Assembly (NCBI GenBank): GCA_022601315.1
Contig: JAHZIU010000244.1
Span: 1 to 6,636, forward strand
From: Betaproteobacteria bacterium
GTDB lineage: Bacteria > Pseudomonadota > Gammaproteobacteria > Burkholderiales > Nitrosomonadaceae
Reading direction: 5' to 3'
DNA length: 6,636 bases
The position numbers and the translations under genes are program-made. Positions 1-6,519 of the stretch are shown here, in pieces (the stretch's first letter is position 1; the number at the start of each line of letters is the position of its first letter). Below the pieces are notes generated by a model. The model was not told where the DNA came from and made no database searches. It saw nothing but the letters and a program-made list of their open reading frames with translations.

Positions 1-1374
1 CGGGGGTTTTCTTTTACTGCTATATAAACTACCAAGGATTACTGGATGGGATGGGTCATCATTAAAATAACCAAGGATTACTTCATCACCGATTTCCGGG
101 ATAAAAAAAGCACCAAAATCGCTTGACCCATAGAAACTTGCCAGGCGCGCCCAAACACCCTCTGTTTCGGCTTGCATGACCGGCACGGAAACCTGAATTT
201 TGTATTGGCTTTCCGGATCAGCATCCAGTTTTTTCACCACACCAATTTGTAGACCTGTAACGCCTGCTGTAAAGCCGGCAGCAATAGGCGCATTAATACA
301 TTGCTGTTCGCTAAACCATTTTTCAGATAGACCAAATTCAATCTCTGTCAGCCAATCTCCATTTTTAATTTGATGTCTAACCATCGTGACCAATACATTA
401 CCGTTAAAACGATTCCCGACACCTTTTAATTCTATTAATGTACCGATCTTCGCCTTGGCGCTGCCTTGAAATGTTGCATGGCCACGAATTCTCGCCAACC
501 CGGATTTAACTTGCTGACCCTTGGCCCAGTCAGTCAATGTAGCACTATCCAGCGGTGCATTTGTTTGCAACCTGAAATAGTCCGGCGCTATGACGTTTGC
601 CAAATCAGCGGTGGTCAAATCACCCTGACTGGTTAAACTATCTGGCGCTGCTTCTGCTTCCAGCGCCGACTGGGTTGTTAAATCCCAAGTAATACCTTTT
701 ACAGAACTAAACTGTGAATAAGCATCCAGATCAGCATCAAATGCCATTAAATCCGTACCATATGTTAGTGTCAGCACTGCTTCACCATCTACTTGTGGCG
801 GCTTGACGGATACTTTACCAGCGTCCAGGGTAACCAAGAATCCATTAGCCTCAGCTCTTGTCAGCAAAAAATCCCAGTCGGAGCAGTAATACTGCACGAT
901 TTCTTTATGACTGGTCGTGGTGGCAGTAACATCTGATGATAAGCTACCATATGCGCCAATCAACGTGCTGATTATGTCGCTATCGGTTGAATCAATATAA
1001 TTTGCATTCTTACGGCCTACTGTCATTGCAACAGCATTGTCTTTACATTGGATAATCAAACGAGAGTAATTGTCACCATCAACCTTAATGCCATGTTTTA
1101 TAACAACACCCTCGAAAATTGTCGTCGTTTCCCCTGCATAACCTGCATCAATGGTCAGAAGCACACCTGGCTTAAAATCATCTGCATTGCTTACCGGAAA
1201 ATCATTTTCAGACACTTCACCATCTAAAATAACTAACTTGGCGGATGGAATTTTATTAGTGCAGTAGTTAATCTCTACAGAGACAATTTGAATAGTGTCA
1301 GCAAGGGCTGTTCCATTACTCGAAATAGTTAACGAAACAACACCAGTACTACCCGTTAATGGGGAATCAGCCAT
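1..1374 (-). CDS. VgrG/Afp8-like baseplate hub and spike protein, partial (C-terminus beyond the left edge)
   Basis: The first 458 codons of this gene are present, open from ATG at 1372-1374 to the window edge with no stop. By family knowledge it forms the trimeric hub and needle spike under the tube, the phage gp27-gp5 equivalent. Residues 1-370 fit the gp27/GPD-like hub, including a segment around 159-180 with an aromatic and acidic run (QYYCSDWDFLLTRAEANG) typical of VgrG proteins. Residues about 375-458 fit the gp5 OB-fold, seen in PEIGDEVILGYFNDDPSHP followed by VILGSLYSSK, a hallmark of VgrG and Afp8/Pvc8 proteins. The start lies 13 bases after the LysM gene stop, with AAGG six bases upstream of ATG as a weak ribosome site. 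The beta-helical needle and any C-terminal extension are outside the window. I am very sure of the family, less sure whether it belongs to an eCIS or a T6SSiv. Confidence 0.95.
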   Translation of the reverse strand, partial: MADSPLTGSTGVVSLTISSNGTALADTIQIVSVEINYCTNKIPSAKLVILDGEVSENDFPVSNADDFKPGVLLTIDAGYAGETTTIFEGVVIKHGIKVDGDNYSRLIIQCKDNAVAMTVGRKNANYIDSTDSDIISTLIGAYGSLSSDVTATTTSHKEIVQYYCSDWDFLLTRAEANGFLVTLDAGKVSVKPPQVDGEAVLTLTYGTDLMAFDADLDAYSQFSSVKGITWDLTTQSALEAEAAPDSLTSQGDLTTADLANVIAPDYFRLQTNAPLDSATLTDWAKGQQVKSGLARIRGHATFQGSAKAKIGTLIELKGVGNRFNGNVLVTMVRHQIKNGDWLTEIEFGLSEKWFSEQQCINAPIAAGFTAGVTGLQIGVVKKLDADPESQYKIQVSVPVMQAETEGVWARLASFYGSSDFGAFFIPEIGDEVILGYFNDDPSHPVILGSLYSSKRKPP

Positions 1375-1387
1375 AAAAAACCTTAAC

Positions 1388-2083
1388 TTAGTTCAACGGT
1401 GGAAATTGCAGCTTAATCCCAGGTTTCAATGCTCGAAAATTAGTCAGATTATTAATCCGTGCAACTTCTGTATAGTAAGAACAGTCCCGATAAATCTGAT
1501 AGCATAATAATGGCAATGTATCACCAGCTTTTACTTCGACAATGTGCGTTAAGTCTGGCGAGGTTTGTTCTGCCTCTTTTGAAATTTCTTCGGTACTTTG
1601 ATATTCAATAAATGTTAGCGTTACCTTAGCGCGTAATGGCTCACCACTGGGTTTGAATAAGGTGTAATCAAATTTAAGCGCTTCGACTCGTCCATAGAAT
1701 AAAAAACTACCCCATTTTAACTGAACAATCGGTGTCTCATGTGTGCTCCCTTCATAGGTATAAACGACATCCTTTAACAATTCAATCTGATCCTTTACAG
1801 GCGTTGGATCCCCAGCCTCAAGAAGCCCTGGCCTGATAACGCCTGTACCATCAAATATCAGCTCTTTCAGAACAATTTTTTCCGGATCACTGGCATTATA
1901 TTTTGTTTCTGTACCGGGCTGTCCCAATACCCGCTTTTTTGAGTAACTCAGTTGGAATGTATGTTCATAGCCGGACGGGTTGATCATTGCCTCAAATTCT
2001 GTCTTGGAAGAATCAACACTGACCGTTCCGTTGTCTACCTTGCAAGGTGAAATCGTCAATAATGCCTTAGTCCCAACAGCCAT
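1388..2083 (-). CDS. LysM-domain baseplate protein, Afp7/Pvc7-like (phage gp53-like)
   Basis: This 231-residue protein should connect the tube to the spike at the baseplate. In eCIS the Afp7/Pvc7 family has this position and layout. Residues about 28-83 carry the family signature FEAMINPSGYEHTF followed by LGQPGTETKY and LIFDGTGVI. Residues about 108-163 are a beta-rich segment ending in RAKVTLTFIEY. Residues 180-231 are a single C-terminal LysM domain beginning HIVEVKAGDTL and ending in LKPGIKLQFPP. LysM usually binds glycans, but in tail baseplates it is generally structural, so peptidoglycan binding here is only possible. The ATG touches the stop of the upstream small gene (TAAATG), with GAGGA seven bases upstream inside that gene, so the pair is probably translationally coupled. 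The next gene, the VgrG-like spike, follows 13 bases later. Confidence 0.95.
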   Translation of the reverse strand: MAVGTKALLTISPCKVDNGTVSVDSSKTEFEAMINPSGYEHTFQLSYSKKRVLGQPGTETKYNASDPEKIVLKELIFDGTGVIRPGLLEAGDPTPVKDQIELLKDVVYTYEGSTHETPIVQLKWGSFLFYGRVEALKFDYTLFKPSGEPLRAKVTLTFIEYQSTEEISKEAEQTSPDLTHIVEVKAGDTLPLLCYQIYRDCSYYTEVARINNLTNFRALKPGIKLQFPPLN

Positions 2084-2272
2084 TTAACGTTCCTCTTTTT
2101 CACGCATGATATCAAGAATCATTCGACGGCATTCTACAAGCAGTTGCTCCTTAACTGCTTCCTGTTCCTCTGAAGTTTCAGATTCAGACGCAATAACAGA
2201 ATCAGTAGCAGCAGTTGCTGCCCTTTGAACAATATTGGACTTAATCAGTAATTGTTTAATTTCTATCGACAT
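2084..2272 (-). CDS. Small DUF5908-like protein at the Afp6 position
   Basis: This 62-residue protein starts MSIEIKQLLIKSNI and ends in a charged helix (LLVECRRMILDIMREKEER). That pattern, a short N-terminal strand (S/P-IEI-x-xLxIK), an acidic linker (SESETSEEQEA) and a C-terminal helix, matches my recollection of the DUF5908 family, whose genes sit between tube and LysM genes in eCIS-like clusters. Its position equals afp6/pvc6. Function is not established. A role as an assembly helper or small structural adaptor would be inference. No good Shine-Dalgarno site precedes the ATG at 2270-2272, and the gap to the tube 2 gene is only 23 bases, so translation may depend on coupling. It ends directly against the LysM gene start. 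Confidence 0.85.
   Translation of the reverse strand: MSIEIKQLLIKSNIVQRAATAATDSVIASESETSEEQEAVKEQLLVECRRMILDIMREKEER
2091..2095 (-). promoter_or_regulatory. Ribosome binding site of the LysM gene, inside the DUF5908-like gene
   Basis: GAGGA on the minus strand lies seven bases before ATG 2081-2083 and within the last codons of the small upstream gene, whose TAA abuts the ATG. This supports the chosen start and coupled translation of the two proteins. Confidence 0.7.
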
Positions 2273-2295
2273 ATCGTATTCTGTATTTGTATGTT

Positions 2296-2769
2296 TTAAA
2301 TAATACGATTTGAATAGGTATAGCTTAGGACAATCTTCTCTATGGCTACTTCATTTTTGGTTGAATTAAAGCTGTCCACTTCCCACTTTAATGGATAAGC
2401 AGAAGCAAAGGACCAGCCACGCACAGGCACTTTATTTTCATTCATCAAATAAACCATTACAGGCAACGGTCTAATCGATACGCTAAAACCCAATTCCATG
2501 GTTGTCTTACACCATACAACCAAAGGTGAAGTTAGTGGTGCAATCCCTCGTTTAAGCTGTAAGTCTGAATTTTTAACGCCTTTTGGTAATTTATGAACAA
2601 ATCTGTTCTCTCCCCCCTCTACAACAGATTCTGTTTCAATCTCAGATTGTATTCCTGAGACTTCTTGAAAAGAGTTATCTGTCAATAAGCCTGCTGGAGG
2701 CCCAACCACAACTTTAAAATAGAAGGCCGGTGGTGGATAAGTGTCTCCAAATATTGATAAAAGATTCAT
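2296..2769 (-). CDS. Second inner-tube protein (tube 2, Afp5/Pvc5-like; gp19/Hcp-fold)
   Basis: This 157-residue protein belongs to the T4 gp19-like 'phage tail region protein' family. It contains FYFKVVVG at 16-23, FQEVSGIQSEIETE at 34-47, a KLPKG loop at 60-64, LKRGI at 72-76, and the C-terminal NEVAIEKIVLSYTYSNR. The main tube protein just upstream has the same landmarks. The divergence between the two, and its place next to the LysM and spike genes, fit the Afp5/Pvc5-type tube-initiation ring that adapts the sixfold tube to the spike complex. That role is inferred from family and position. The start is ATG 2767-2769, 40 bases after the tube 1 stop, with only a weak G-rich ribosome site, which would suit a protein needed in few copies. 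Confidence 0.92.
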   Translation of the reverse strand: MNLLSIFGDTYPPPAFYFKVVVGPPAGLLTDNSFQEVSGIQSEIETESVVEGGENRFVHKLPKGVKNSDLQLKRGIAPLTSPLVVWCKTTMELGFSVSIRPLPVMVYLMNENKVPVRGWSFASAYPLKWEVDSFNSTKNEVAIEKIVLSYTYSNRII

Positions 2770-2809
2770 ATACTACCAGCCACAATCCACCACCATAAGA
2801 GAAAATTAA

Positions 2810-3268
2810 TTAGCCATTTGCAATGGTTAATCCTTCATGAACAATTTCTATTGTTTCAATAGCCACTTCATTACCTTCTGATTTCAAATCGGTGCCTGTT
2901 ATCTTAGTCGGCCAGGCATTCGTCAATGTCCACACCATTGTAGCGCTACCTGCTTCATCCAATAAACTGATGGTCACAGGTAACCGTTTGATGGTATTCA
3001 TTTTGATCTGCTTGAACCAATCCCAGAACTTGTTATCACTTTTGAAGACACCTTTCTTCATCGTGATGTTACCAACTTTCTTCATTCCAGGCATTTTAAT
3101 CACCGAGAATTCAGGACTATCGCCATGACGGTATTTGATTTCTTCGGATTGAATATCCAGGCCACTAACTTCCTGAAAAGACATGACCTCAGAATCCCAT
3201 TTAACCTGAAAATAAAACTTCGGCATTGGCCACACAGAAGTCGATTGACTTGATCCATCATCTGCCAT
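2810..3268 (-). CDS. Main inner-tube protein (tube 1; gp19/Hcp-fold)
   Basis: This 152-residue protein is a gp19-like tail tube protein, the structural relative of Hcp. It should stack as rings to make the tube inside the sheath. Landmarks are PKFYFQVKW at 16-24, FQEVSGLDIQSEEIKYRHGD at 31-50, IKMPGMKKVGNITMKKG at 57-73, FWDWF at 81-85, and the C-terminal NEVAIETIEIVHEGL. The size is typical for the family. A short Ser-rich N-terminus (DGSSQSTS) precedes the fold. The gene has a clear GGGG-containing ribosome site (AGGGGA) about six bases before ATG 3266-3268, stronger than that of the second tube gene. It follows the sheath gene after 75 bases containing a stem-loop, an arrangement that could let sheath and tube be made in different amounts. 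Confidence 0.95.
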   Translation of the reverse strand: MADDGSSQSTSVWPMPKFYFQVKWDSEVMSFQEVSGLDIQSEEIKYRHGDSPEFSVIKMPGMKKVGNITMKKGVFKSDNKFWDWFKQIKMNTIKRLPVTISLLDEAGSATMVWTLTNAWPTKITGTDLKSEGNEVAIETIEIVHEGLTIANG

Positions 3269-3307
3269 AATTTTCCCCTATTTATATAATTAAAAATAAA
3301 TGTCTTT

Positions 3308-3336
3308 TAAATTCACGCCTATTAGCAGCGAATTTA
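3308..3336 (-). repeat. Stem-loop between the sheath and tube genes
   Basis: The arms 3308-3316 and 3328-3336 can pair over nine positions (TAAATTCGC with GTGAATTTA in the minus-strand transcript), with one G-U pair and an 11-base loop. An interrupted T-rich run (TTTATTTTT) lies several bases downstream rather than directly after the stem, so it is a poor intrinsic terminator. It could be a partial terminator or an RNA processing or stability element. That is inference. Confidence 0.4.
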
Positions 3337-3343
3337 TTTCAGG

Positions 3344-4900
3344 TTAAGATTTCTGTAATTGTTGCTGGAATGTGATCTCGATAAATTCTGCCGGCCGGCT
3401 CAAGGCCACTAATACGGTCACACGCAAAATTCCATCAAGAATATCTTGAGGTGTCATTGTTTCACCCAAGCCGACAAATACACCAAATGCATCATCAGGG
3501 GTGGCGCCAGCTAAACCACCGCGTTTCCAGATACTGGTCAGGAAATTGTTAATCATACTTTTGATGGTCACCCAGGTATTCGAAACATTCGGCTCAAACA
3601 CATACGCTTTAGTGGCCAGCTTAATGGATTCCTCGAGCATGATCATTGTTCTACGCACATTGATATAACGCCAGTCGAGACTATTGCCATCCAAAGTACG
3701 CGCACCCCAAACCAATGTACCTTCACCGATAAAAGTTCGTATCGCATTAATCGATTTACCGGCAGTAGTTACATTCAAGTCTTCTTGTTGATCATGTGTA
3801 ATCTCCACTGATGGCGAAACAACCGCATTGAGACTCACATTAGCTGGTGCTTTCCAAACCCCACGTGAGTTATCAATTGTTGTGTAAACCCCTGCCATAC
3901 CGGCACTCGGTGGTAACAGATTCAATCTACTTTTGATCGCCAGCATGATGTCACCGTAGAGGGGACATACCGCCGTCAGAATTTTATGCAATTCACTGTC
4001 CGTAGACATTCCATCAGTTTTGGTTTTTGCCGTTAACTCAGCAATCTTGGCAGCAATCTCTTTACTCTTCTTCTCATCAATCTCAGTTTTATCCAGATCC
4101 GCTTTCAACAAAGCCTGCAACTTGTCTAAGTTCGCAACATTGTTAAATGTAATATCACTGGTCTGTACAATGGAAGTATTCAACCAGGGGTAATATGCGG
4201 CTGCAAAATCAAGATTATTGGTTCCCAGATCGTTTCTAAAGTTTTCTATACACTCACTGTCTTGCGCCTCTTTGTAACCATCAAAGACATCAAGAATTGC
4301 AAAACGATTTTTCATCACACGTCCACAGTGTCCGAGCATCGCTTGTTGCAGGGAAATACAATCGTCTTTAGCCAAAGACATTGCATCTGGAATCACCACC
4401 ATCGTCGGTTCCTGCTCTTTTAGCAGAATCTTTATGCCAGCACTTAATTTCGCCTTTTCTATATCTTCAGTATGCTTACCTACTGAAACGATATAACAAG
4501 CACCCCCTCCATTCTGAAAAAACAGCATCATGCTGTGATATAAGTAAAATCTTTTTTTCTCCTGCTCAAGAAGATAATCAGTACCAATACTTGAAAAATC
4601 AGCTTCTTCTGTAAATACTGGTGCAGCTGATTCGGCAGCCTTATCTTTGTCTGCGTCACCGGCTTTTGCTGGTTTTATATCAGTAATTTTAAATTTGGAT
4701 TCTGGTGCGCCACCATAAAAACTGATGAATTCAGACATGGATGAAATACGCCATGCTTTATTCAATAAAGTTTTTCCTTTGTTATCAGCCCACTCTGTAT
4801 AACCAATAAAAGCGGGCACCGCAGTAGCCACCTCCACCACAGAATTAGGAAACGCATTCTTTTCAACAATGTAAACACCCGGTGTTTTATACTGCCCCAT
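3344..4900 (-). CDS. Contractile tail sheath protein, eCIS/T6SSiv type (single full-length sheath)
   Basis: This 518-residue protein is the contractile sheath. N-terminal residues 5-36 (KTPGVYIVEKNAFPNSVVEV, then VPAFIGYTE) are the classic sheath start shared by Afp2-4/Pvc2-4, MAC and T6SSiv sheaths. The C-terminal domain (residues about 380-518) contains SINAIRTFIGEGTLVWGART, RRTMIMLEESIK, and a final strand region ending RPAEFIEITFQQQL, which mediates subunit interlocking. The middle is longer than in minimal sheaths. Residues about 77-96 are a low-complexity Ala/Lys/Asp linker, and residues about 257-293 are a Lys/Glu/Ala/Leu-rich likely coiled coil, so this domain probably faces outward. 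The ATG at 4898-4900 has AGGAG six bases upstream (4907-4911). Only one sheath gene is seen, whereas Afp and PVC have three. I am very sure of the family. Confidence 0.97.
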   Translation of the reverse strand: MGQYKTPGVYIVEKNAFPNSVVEVATAVPAFIGYTEWADNKGKTLLNKAWRISSMSEFISFYGGAPESKFKITDIKPAKAGDADKDKAAESAAPVFTEEADFSSIGTDYLLEQEKKRFYLYHSMMLFFQNGGGACYIVSVGKHTEDIEKAKLSAGIKILLKEQEPTMVVIPDAMSLAKDDCISLQQAMLGHCGRVMKNRFAILDVFDGYKEAQDSECIENFRNDLGTNNLDFAAAYYPWLNTSIVQTSDITFNNVANLDKLQALLKADLDKTEIDEKKSKEIAAKIAELTAKTKTDGMSTDSELHKILTAVCPLYGDIMLAIKSRLNLLPPSAGMAGVYTTIDNSRGVWKAPANVSLNAVVSPSVEITHDQQEDLNVTTAGKSINAIRTFIGEGTLVWGARTLDGNSLDWRYINVRRTMIMLEESIKLATKAYVFEPNVSNTWVTIKSMINNFLTSIWKRGGLAGATPDDAFGVFVGLGETMTPQDILDGILRVTVLVALSRPAEFIEITFQQQLQKS

Positions 4901-4922
4901 AATCAGCTCCTCTTAAATTGGA

Positions 4923-5072
4923 TTAATAGCGTTCCACAATTTTCCTTCTATCATTGACTGATAGAATATTTAAAACAACTTGGGAACCAACAGCTCCCTT
5001 GTCAAAACTAAAACCGCTGCCTGTAACGTTTGCTCCTGTACCTTTCTCTCCCTTAGCCTGATTGATTATTAA
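4923..5072 (-). other. Coding-like 49-codon open frame without a start codon (possible small gene or remnant)
   Basis: Between the 286-residue gene and the sheath gene, one minus-strand frame stays open from just after a TAA at 5073-5075 to a TAA at 4923-4925. It reads ...KGEKGTGANVTGSGFSFDK, then GAVGSQVVLNILSVNDRRK, then IVERY. The composition is protein-like, with Gly-rich turns then alternating hydrophobics. No ATG, GTG or TTG occurs in this frame before the GTG four codons from the end. A good AGGAG lies five bases before an in-frame GTT (at 5022-5024), exactly where a start codon would be expected. It may be a small gene whose start was lost, a gene using a rare start, or a chance frame. 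It is not a natural extension of the upstream protein, which ends cleanly with SEIFIN in another frame. Confidence 0.35.
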
Positions 5073-5929
5073 TTAATAAAAATTTCGGAAACATTCTCCA
5101 TTCTGGAGCCAATTATTTCTCCATTCATTTGACTAATACTCGCATTTGGCATGCGTTTAATGAGCACTTTGTCGCCCATGCTGCCAGATTCTCTTAATTG
5201 AAACCGATGGTGATGTTGTTCTTGCATATTGATGGCCACTGACGACTGTAGCATGATTGCCTCACGACGCCCAGGTAGCGTAACAATTCCTACATTCTCA
5301 AATTGTACTTCGTTGTCCAAATCGGCAATATAGAGACTCCGCCGTGACAAATCACCTAAGATATAATACTTCCAGAATGCTTCGTTTGTTGAGAACCGAA
5401 TATAATAGTTACGCAAGTCTGCTTCCAGGTTTTCTGAACACAACCCTGCATCGTCATCCGTAATCTGCACCTGGACAATCATAGCTGGTTTGACCAGATA
5501 GTCCTTACGATCAAAAATATCTTCAAACAGTTCGGAATTGATCTGAGTAAATGCTTGCTCTGATACATAATGATCATGATGTAGCATTTGCTTGCCCTCG
5601 GCATCCTGGACTACTTGCTGGTTACTAAAAAAAAGCACAAAATTGTCTTTTTGTATGCTCGGAATTGTATAACGAAAAAAATATGGGTCTTTTGGAAAAA
5701 CTTTAAATGTCAACACAAAATGATCTGCTGCGTGCAATCGCAATATATCCATCTTGTCATTTTCATAAAAAACGGCAATGCCGCTTTGTGACGATTTAAG
5801 TATTAGCCCTGTTTTATTTATTAACGCGATAGAGGCGTCTGTTGGTACAAATTCAAGTGATTTACAAGTGAGGTCTGCAAAATAGGCGTGTTCTACAGCA
5901 ATGTTTAATAGTGGTTGATAAGCGCCCAT
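5069..5929 (-). CDS. Conserved-looking protein of unknown function, first gene of the injection-system operon
   Basis: This 286-residue protein has no signal peptide or membrane segment and appears beta-rich. Its N-terminal part reads HAYFADLTCKSLEFVPT (14-30), then LRLHAADHFVLTFKVFPKDP (63-82). A middle part alternates charged and aromatic residues (YYIRF at 175-179, FWKYYILGDLSRRSLYIADL at 185-204). The C-terminal part reads HHHRFQLRE (239-247), then DKVLIKRMPNAS (253-264), and ends SEIFIN. From memory, similar uncharacterised proteins accompany sheath genes in eCIS-like clusters. I cannot assign a domain name or role. Its position beside sheath and tube genes suggests a structural or assembly part, such as a cap, adaptor or chaperone, but this is inference. 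The ATG at 5927-5929 is the only sensible start because an in-frame TAG lies just upstream. No strong Shine-Dalgarno site is adjacent, and GGAG lies about 15 bases away. Confidence 0.9.
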   Translation of the reverse strand: MGAYQPLLNIAVEHAYFADLTCKSLEFVPTDASIALINKTGLILKSSQSGIAVFYENDKMDILRLHAADHFVLTFKVFPKDPYFFRYTIPSIQKDNFVLFFSNQQVVQDAEGKQMLHHDHYVSEQAFTQINSELFEDIFDRKDYLVKPAMIVQVQITDDDAGLCSENLEADLRNYYIRFSTNEAFWKYYILGDLSRRSLYIADLDNEVQFENVGIVTLPGRREAIMLQSSVAINMQEQHHHRFQLRESGSMGDKVLIKRMPNASISQMNGEIIGSRMENVSEIFIN

Positions 5930-6001
5930 AGCTTTTAACTAATTCTCCGCCTGATTCTTTTACAGCTAGCCATAATTAAGAAACCGTACCACCAATCATT
6001 T

Positions 6002-6020
6002 GTGCTGCTAGAACCAGCAC
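6002..6020. repeat. GC-rich stem-loop in the leader
   Basis: GTGCTG (6002-6007) and CAGCAC (6015-6020) are perfect inverted repeats around a seven-base loop. No T-run follows on either strand, so it is not an intrinsic terminator. In the minus-strand transcript it would sit about 75-90 bases before the first start codon. Confidence 0.4.
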
Positions 6021-6051
6021 TAGATAGTCGTTGTCAAACAACAATAACCGT

Positions 6052-6081
6052 ACTGTAAACTTAAAACCGGAAGCATGTCAA
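6052..6081 (-). promoter_or_regulatory. Candidate proximal sigma-70 promoter for the operon
   Basis: On the minus strand, TTGACA (6076-6081) matches the -35 consensus perfectly. It is followed after 18 bases by TACAGT (6052-6057), four of six for the -10 box. Transcription would begin near 6045, giving a leader of about 115 bases that includes the 6002-6020 stem-loop. The -10 box is imperfect and the spacer one base longer than ideal. Confidence 0.35.
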
Positions 6082-6334
6082 TGATTCTCCCGTATCCTTT
6101 AGAGAACGATTAAGTTGCATTGGTTATCTGTAGCAAAATGTACACAGGAAAAACAACCCGTCGACACCAAATAGAATCTTCTCCCACCGGGTTTATATCA
6201 AAATAAGATTTTATGTCTCCACGGATTACGGTTAGTTCTCAGCGTTACTGGCAAAGCAAGTCTTGCGGACAATGCTCATACCCTTAACATGCGATCTAAC
6301 ATCGCCATTGGCGCTGAAATGCTTATCCGCAGGG

Positions 6335-6436
6335 CGTTCACAAGATATCCCGTCACCACATTACAGCACTTGCCAAGGGAACAACCATTGTCTATGCGTT
6401 TAACATCACGCTATGTGACGAAGCATCTTGTGAACG
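6335..6436. repeat. Long near-perfect hairpin (nested inverted repeats)
   Basis: A perfect 12-base inverted repeat (CGTTCACAAGAT at 6335-6346, ATCTTGTGAACG at 6425-6436) encloses a second perfect six-base pair (CGTCAC at 6351-6356, GTGACG at 6415-6420). The four bases between the two pairs are equal in number on both sides, and in minus-strand RNA three of the four can form G-U pairs. The result is a 22-position stem with one mismatch and a 58-base terminal region. It may be a structured leader RNA, a small RNA, or a relic of a mobile element. No flanking direct repeats or transposase were recognised. Confidence 0.55.
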
Positions 6437-6479
6437 TTGTGTCCTAAATTATCAAGCAGTCGAAACGCTAGTCTAACCC

Positions 6480-6485
6480 ATTATA
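6480..6485 (-). promoter_or_regulatory. Candidate distal promoter -10 box (TATAAT)
   Basis: The minus strand reads TATAAT exactly here. The best-spaced -35 (GTGAAG, 17 bases upstream at 6503-6508) matches only three of six, which fits a promoter needing an activator. Predicted start is near 6473. The FNR-type site at 6537-6550 would then be centred near -70.5, close to a usual class I activator position. The leader would be about 540 bases and include the long hairpin. Confidence 0.4.
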
Positions 6486-6519
6486 ACCAGACTACATTTT
6501 GTCTTCACCCTGATCAACA

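Noticed and set aside
1295..1507. A plus-strand frame of about 70 codons opposite the LysM and spike genes.
   Set aside because: It is antisense to two well-supported genes and has no protein-family resemblance.
4381..4614. A plus-strand frame of about 77 codons opposite the sheath gene.
   Set aside because: It is a shadow of the sheath coding sequence with no ribosome site or recognisable motif.
5935..5973. A 12-codon Arg-rich upstream frame (MASCKRIRRRIS) ending just before the first gene.
   Set aside because: No Shine-Dalgarno site and too short to separate from chance; a leader peptide role cannot be supported.
5983..5993. An ops-like element (GGTGGTACGGT on the minus strand) about 55 bases before the first gene, of interest because RfaH-like proteins control some eCIS loci.
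   Set aside because: Only 8 of 11 positions match the ops consensus and the important G at position 8 is missing.
6032..6037. Another minus-strand TTGACA that could be a -35 box.
   Set aside because: No acceptable -10 box lies 16-18 bases downstream.
6020..6076. An 18-codon minus-strand frame preceded by GGGAG.
   Set aside because: Very short, overlaps the proximal promoter candidate and has no recognisable content.
6289..6447. A 52-codon plus-strand frame starting ATG at 6289, open further upstream without a start.
   Set aside because: No ribosome site, no recognisable family, and it spans the long inverted repeat, so structure explains the stretch better.
6285..6480. Possible integron attC site, suggested by inverted repeats and TCTAAC-type core-like sequences.
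   Set aside because: No matching pair of RYYYAAC and GTTRRRY cores frames the hairpin, and no integrase or cassette is present.
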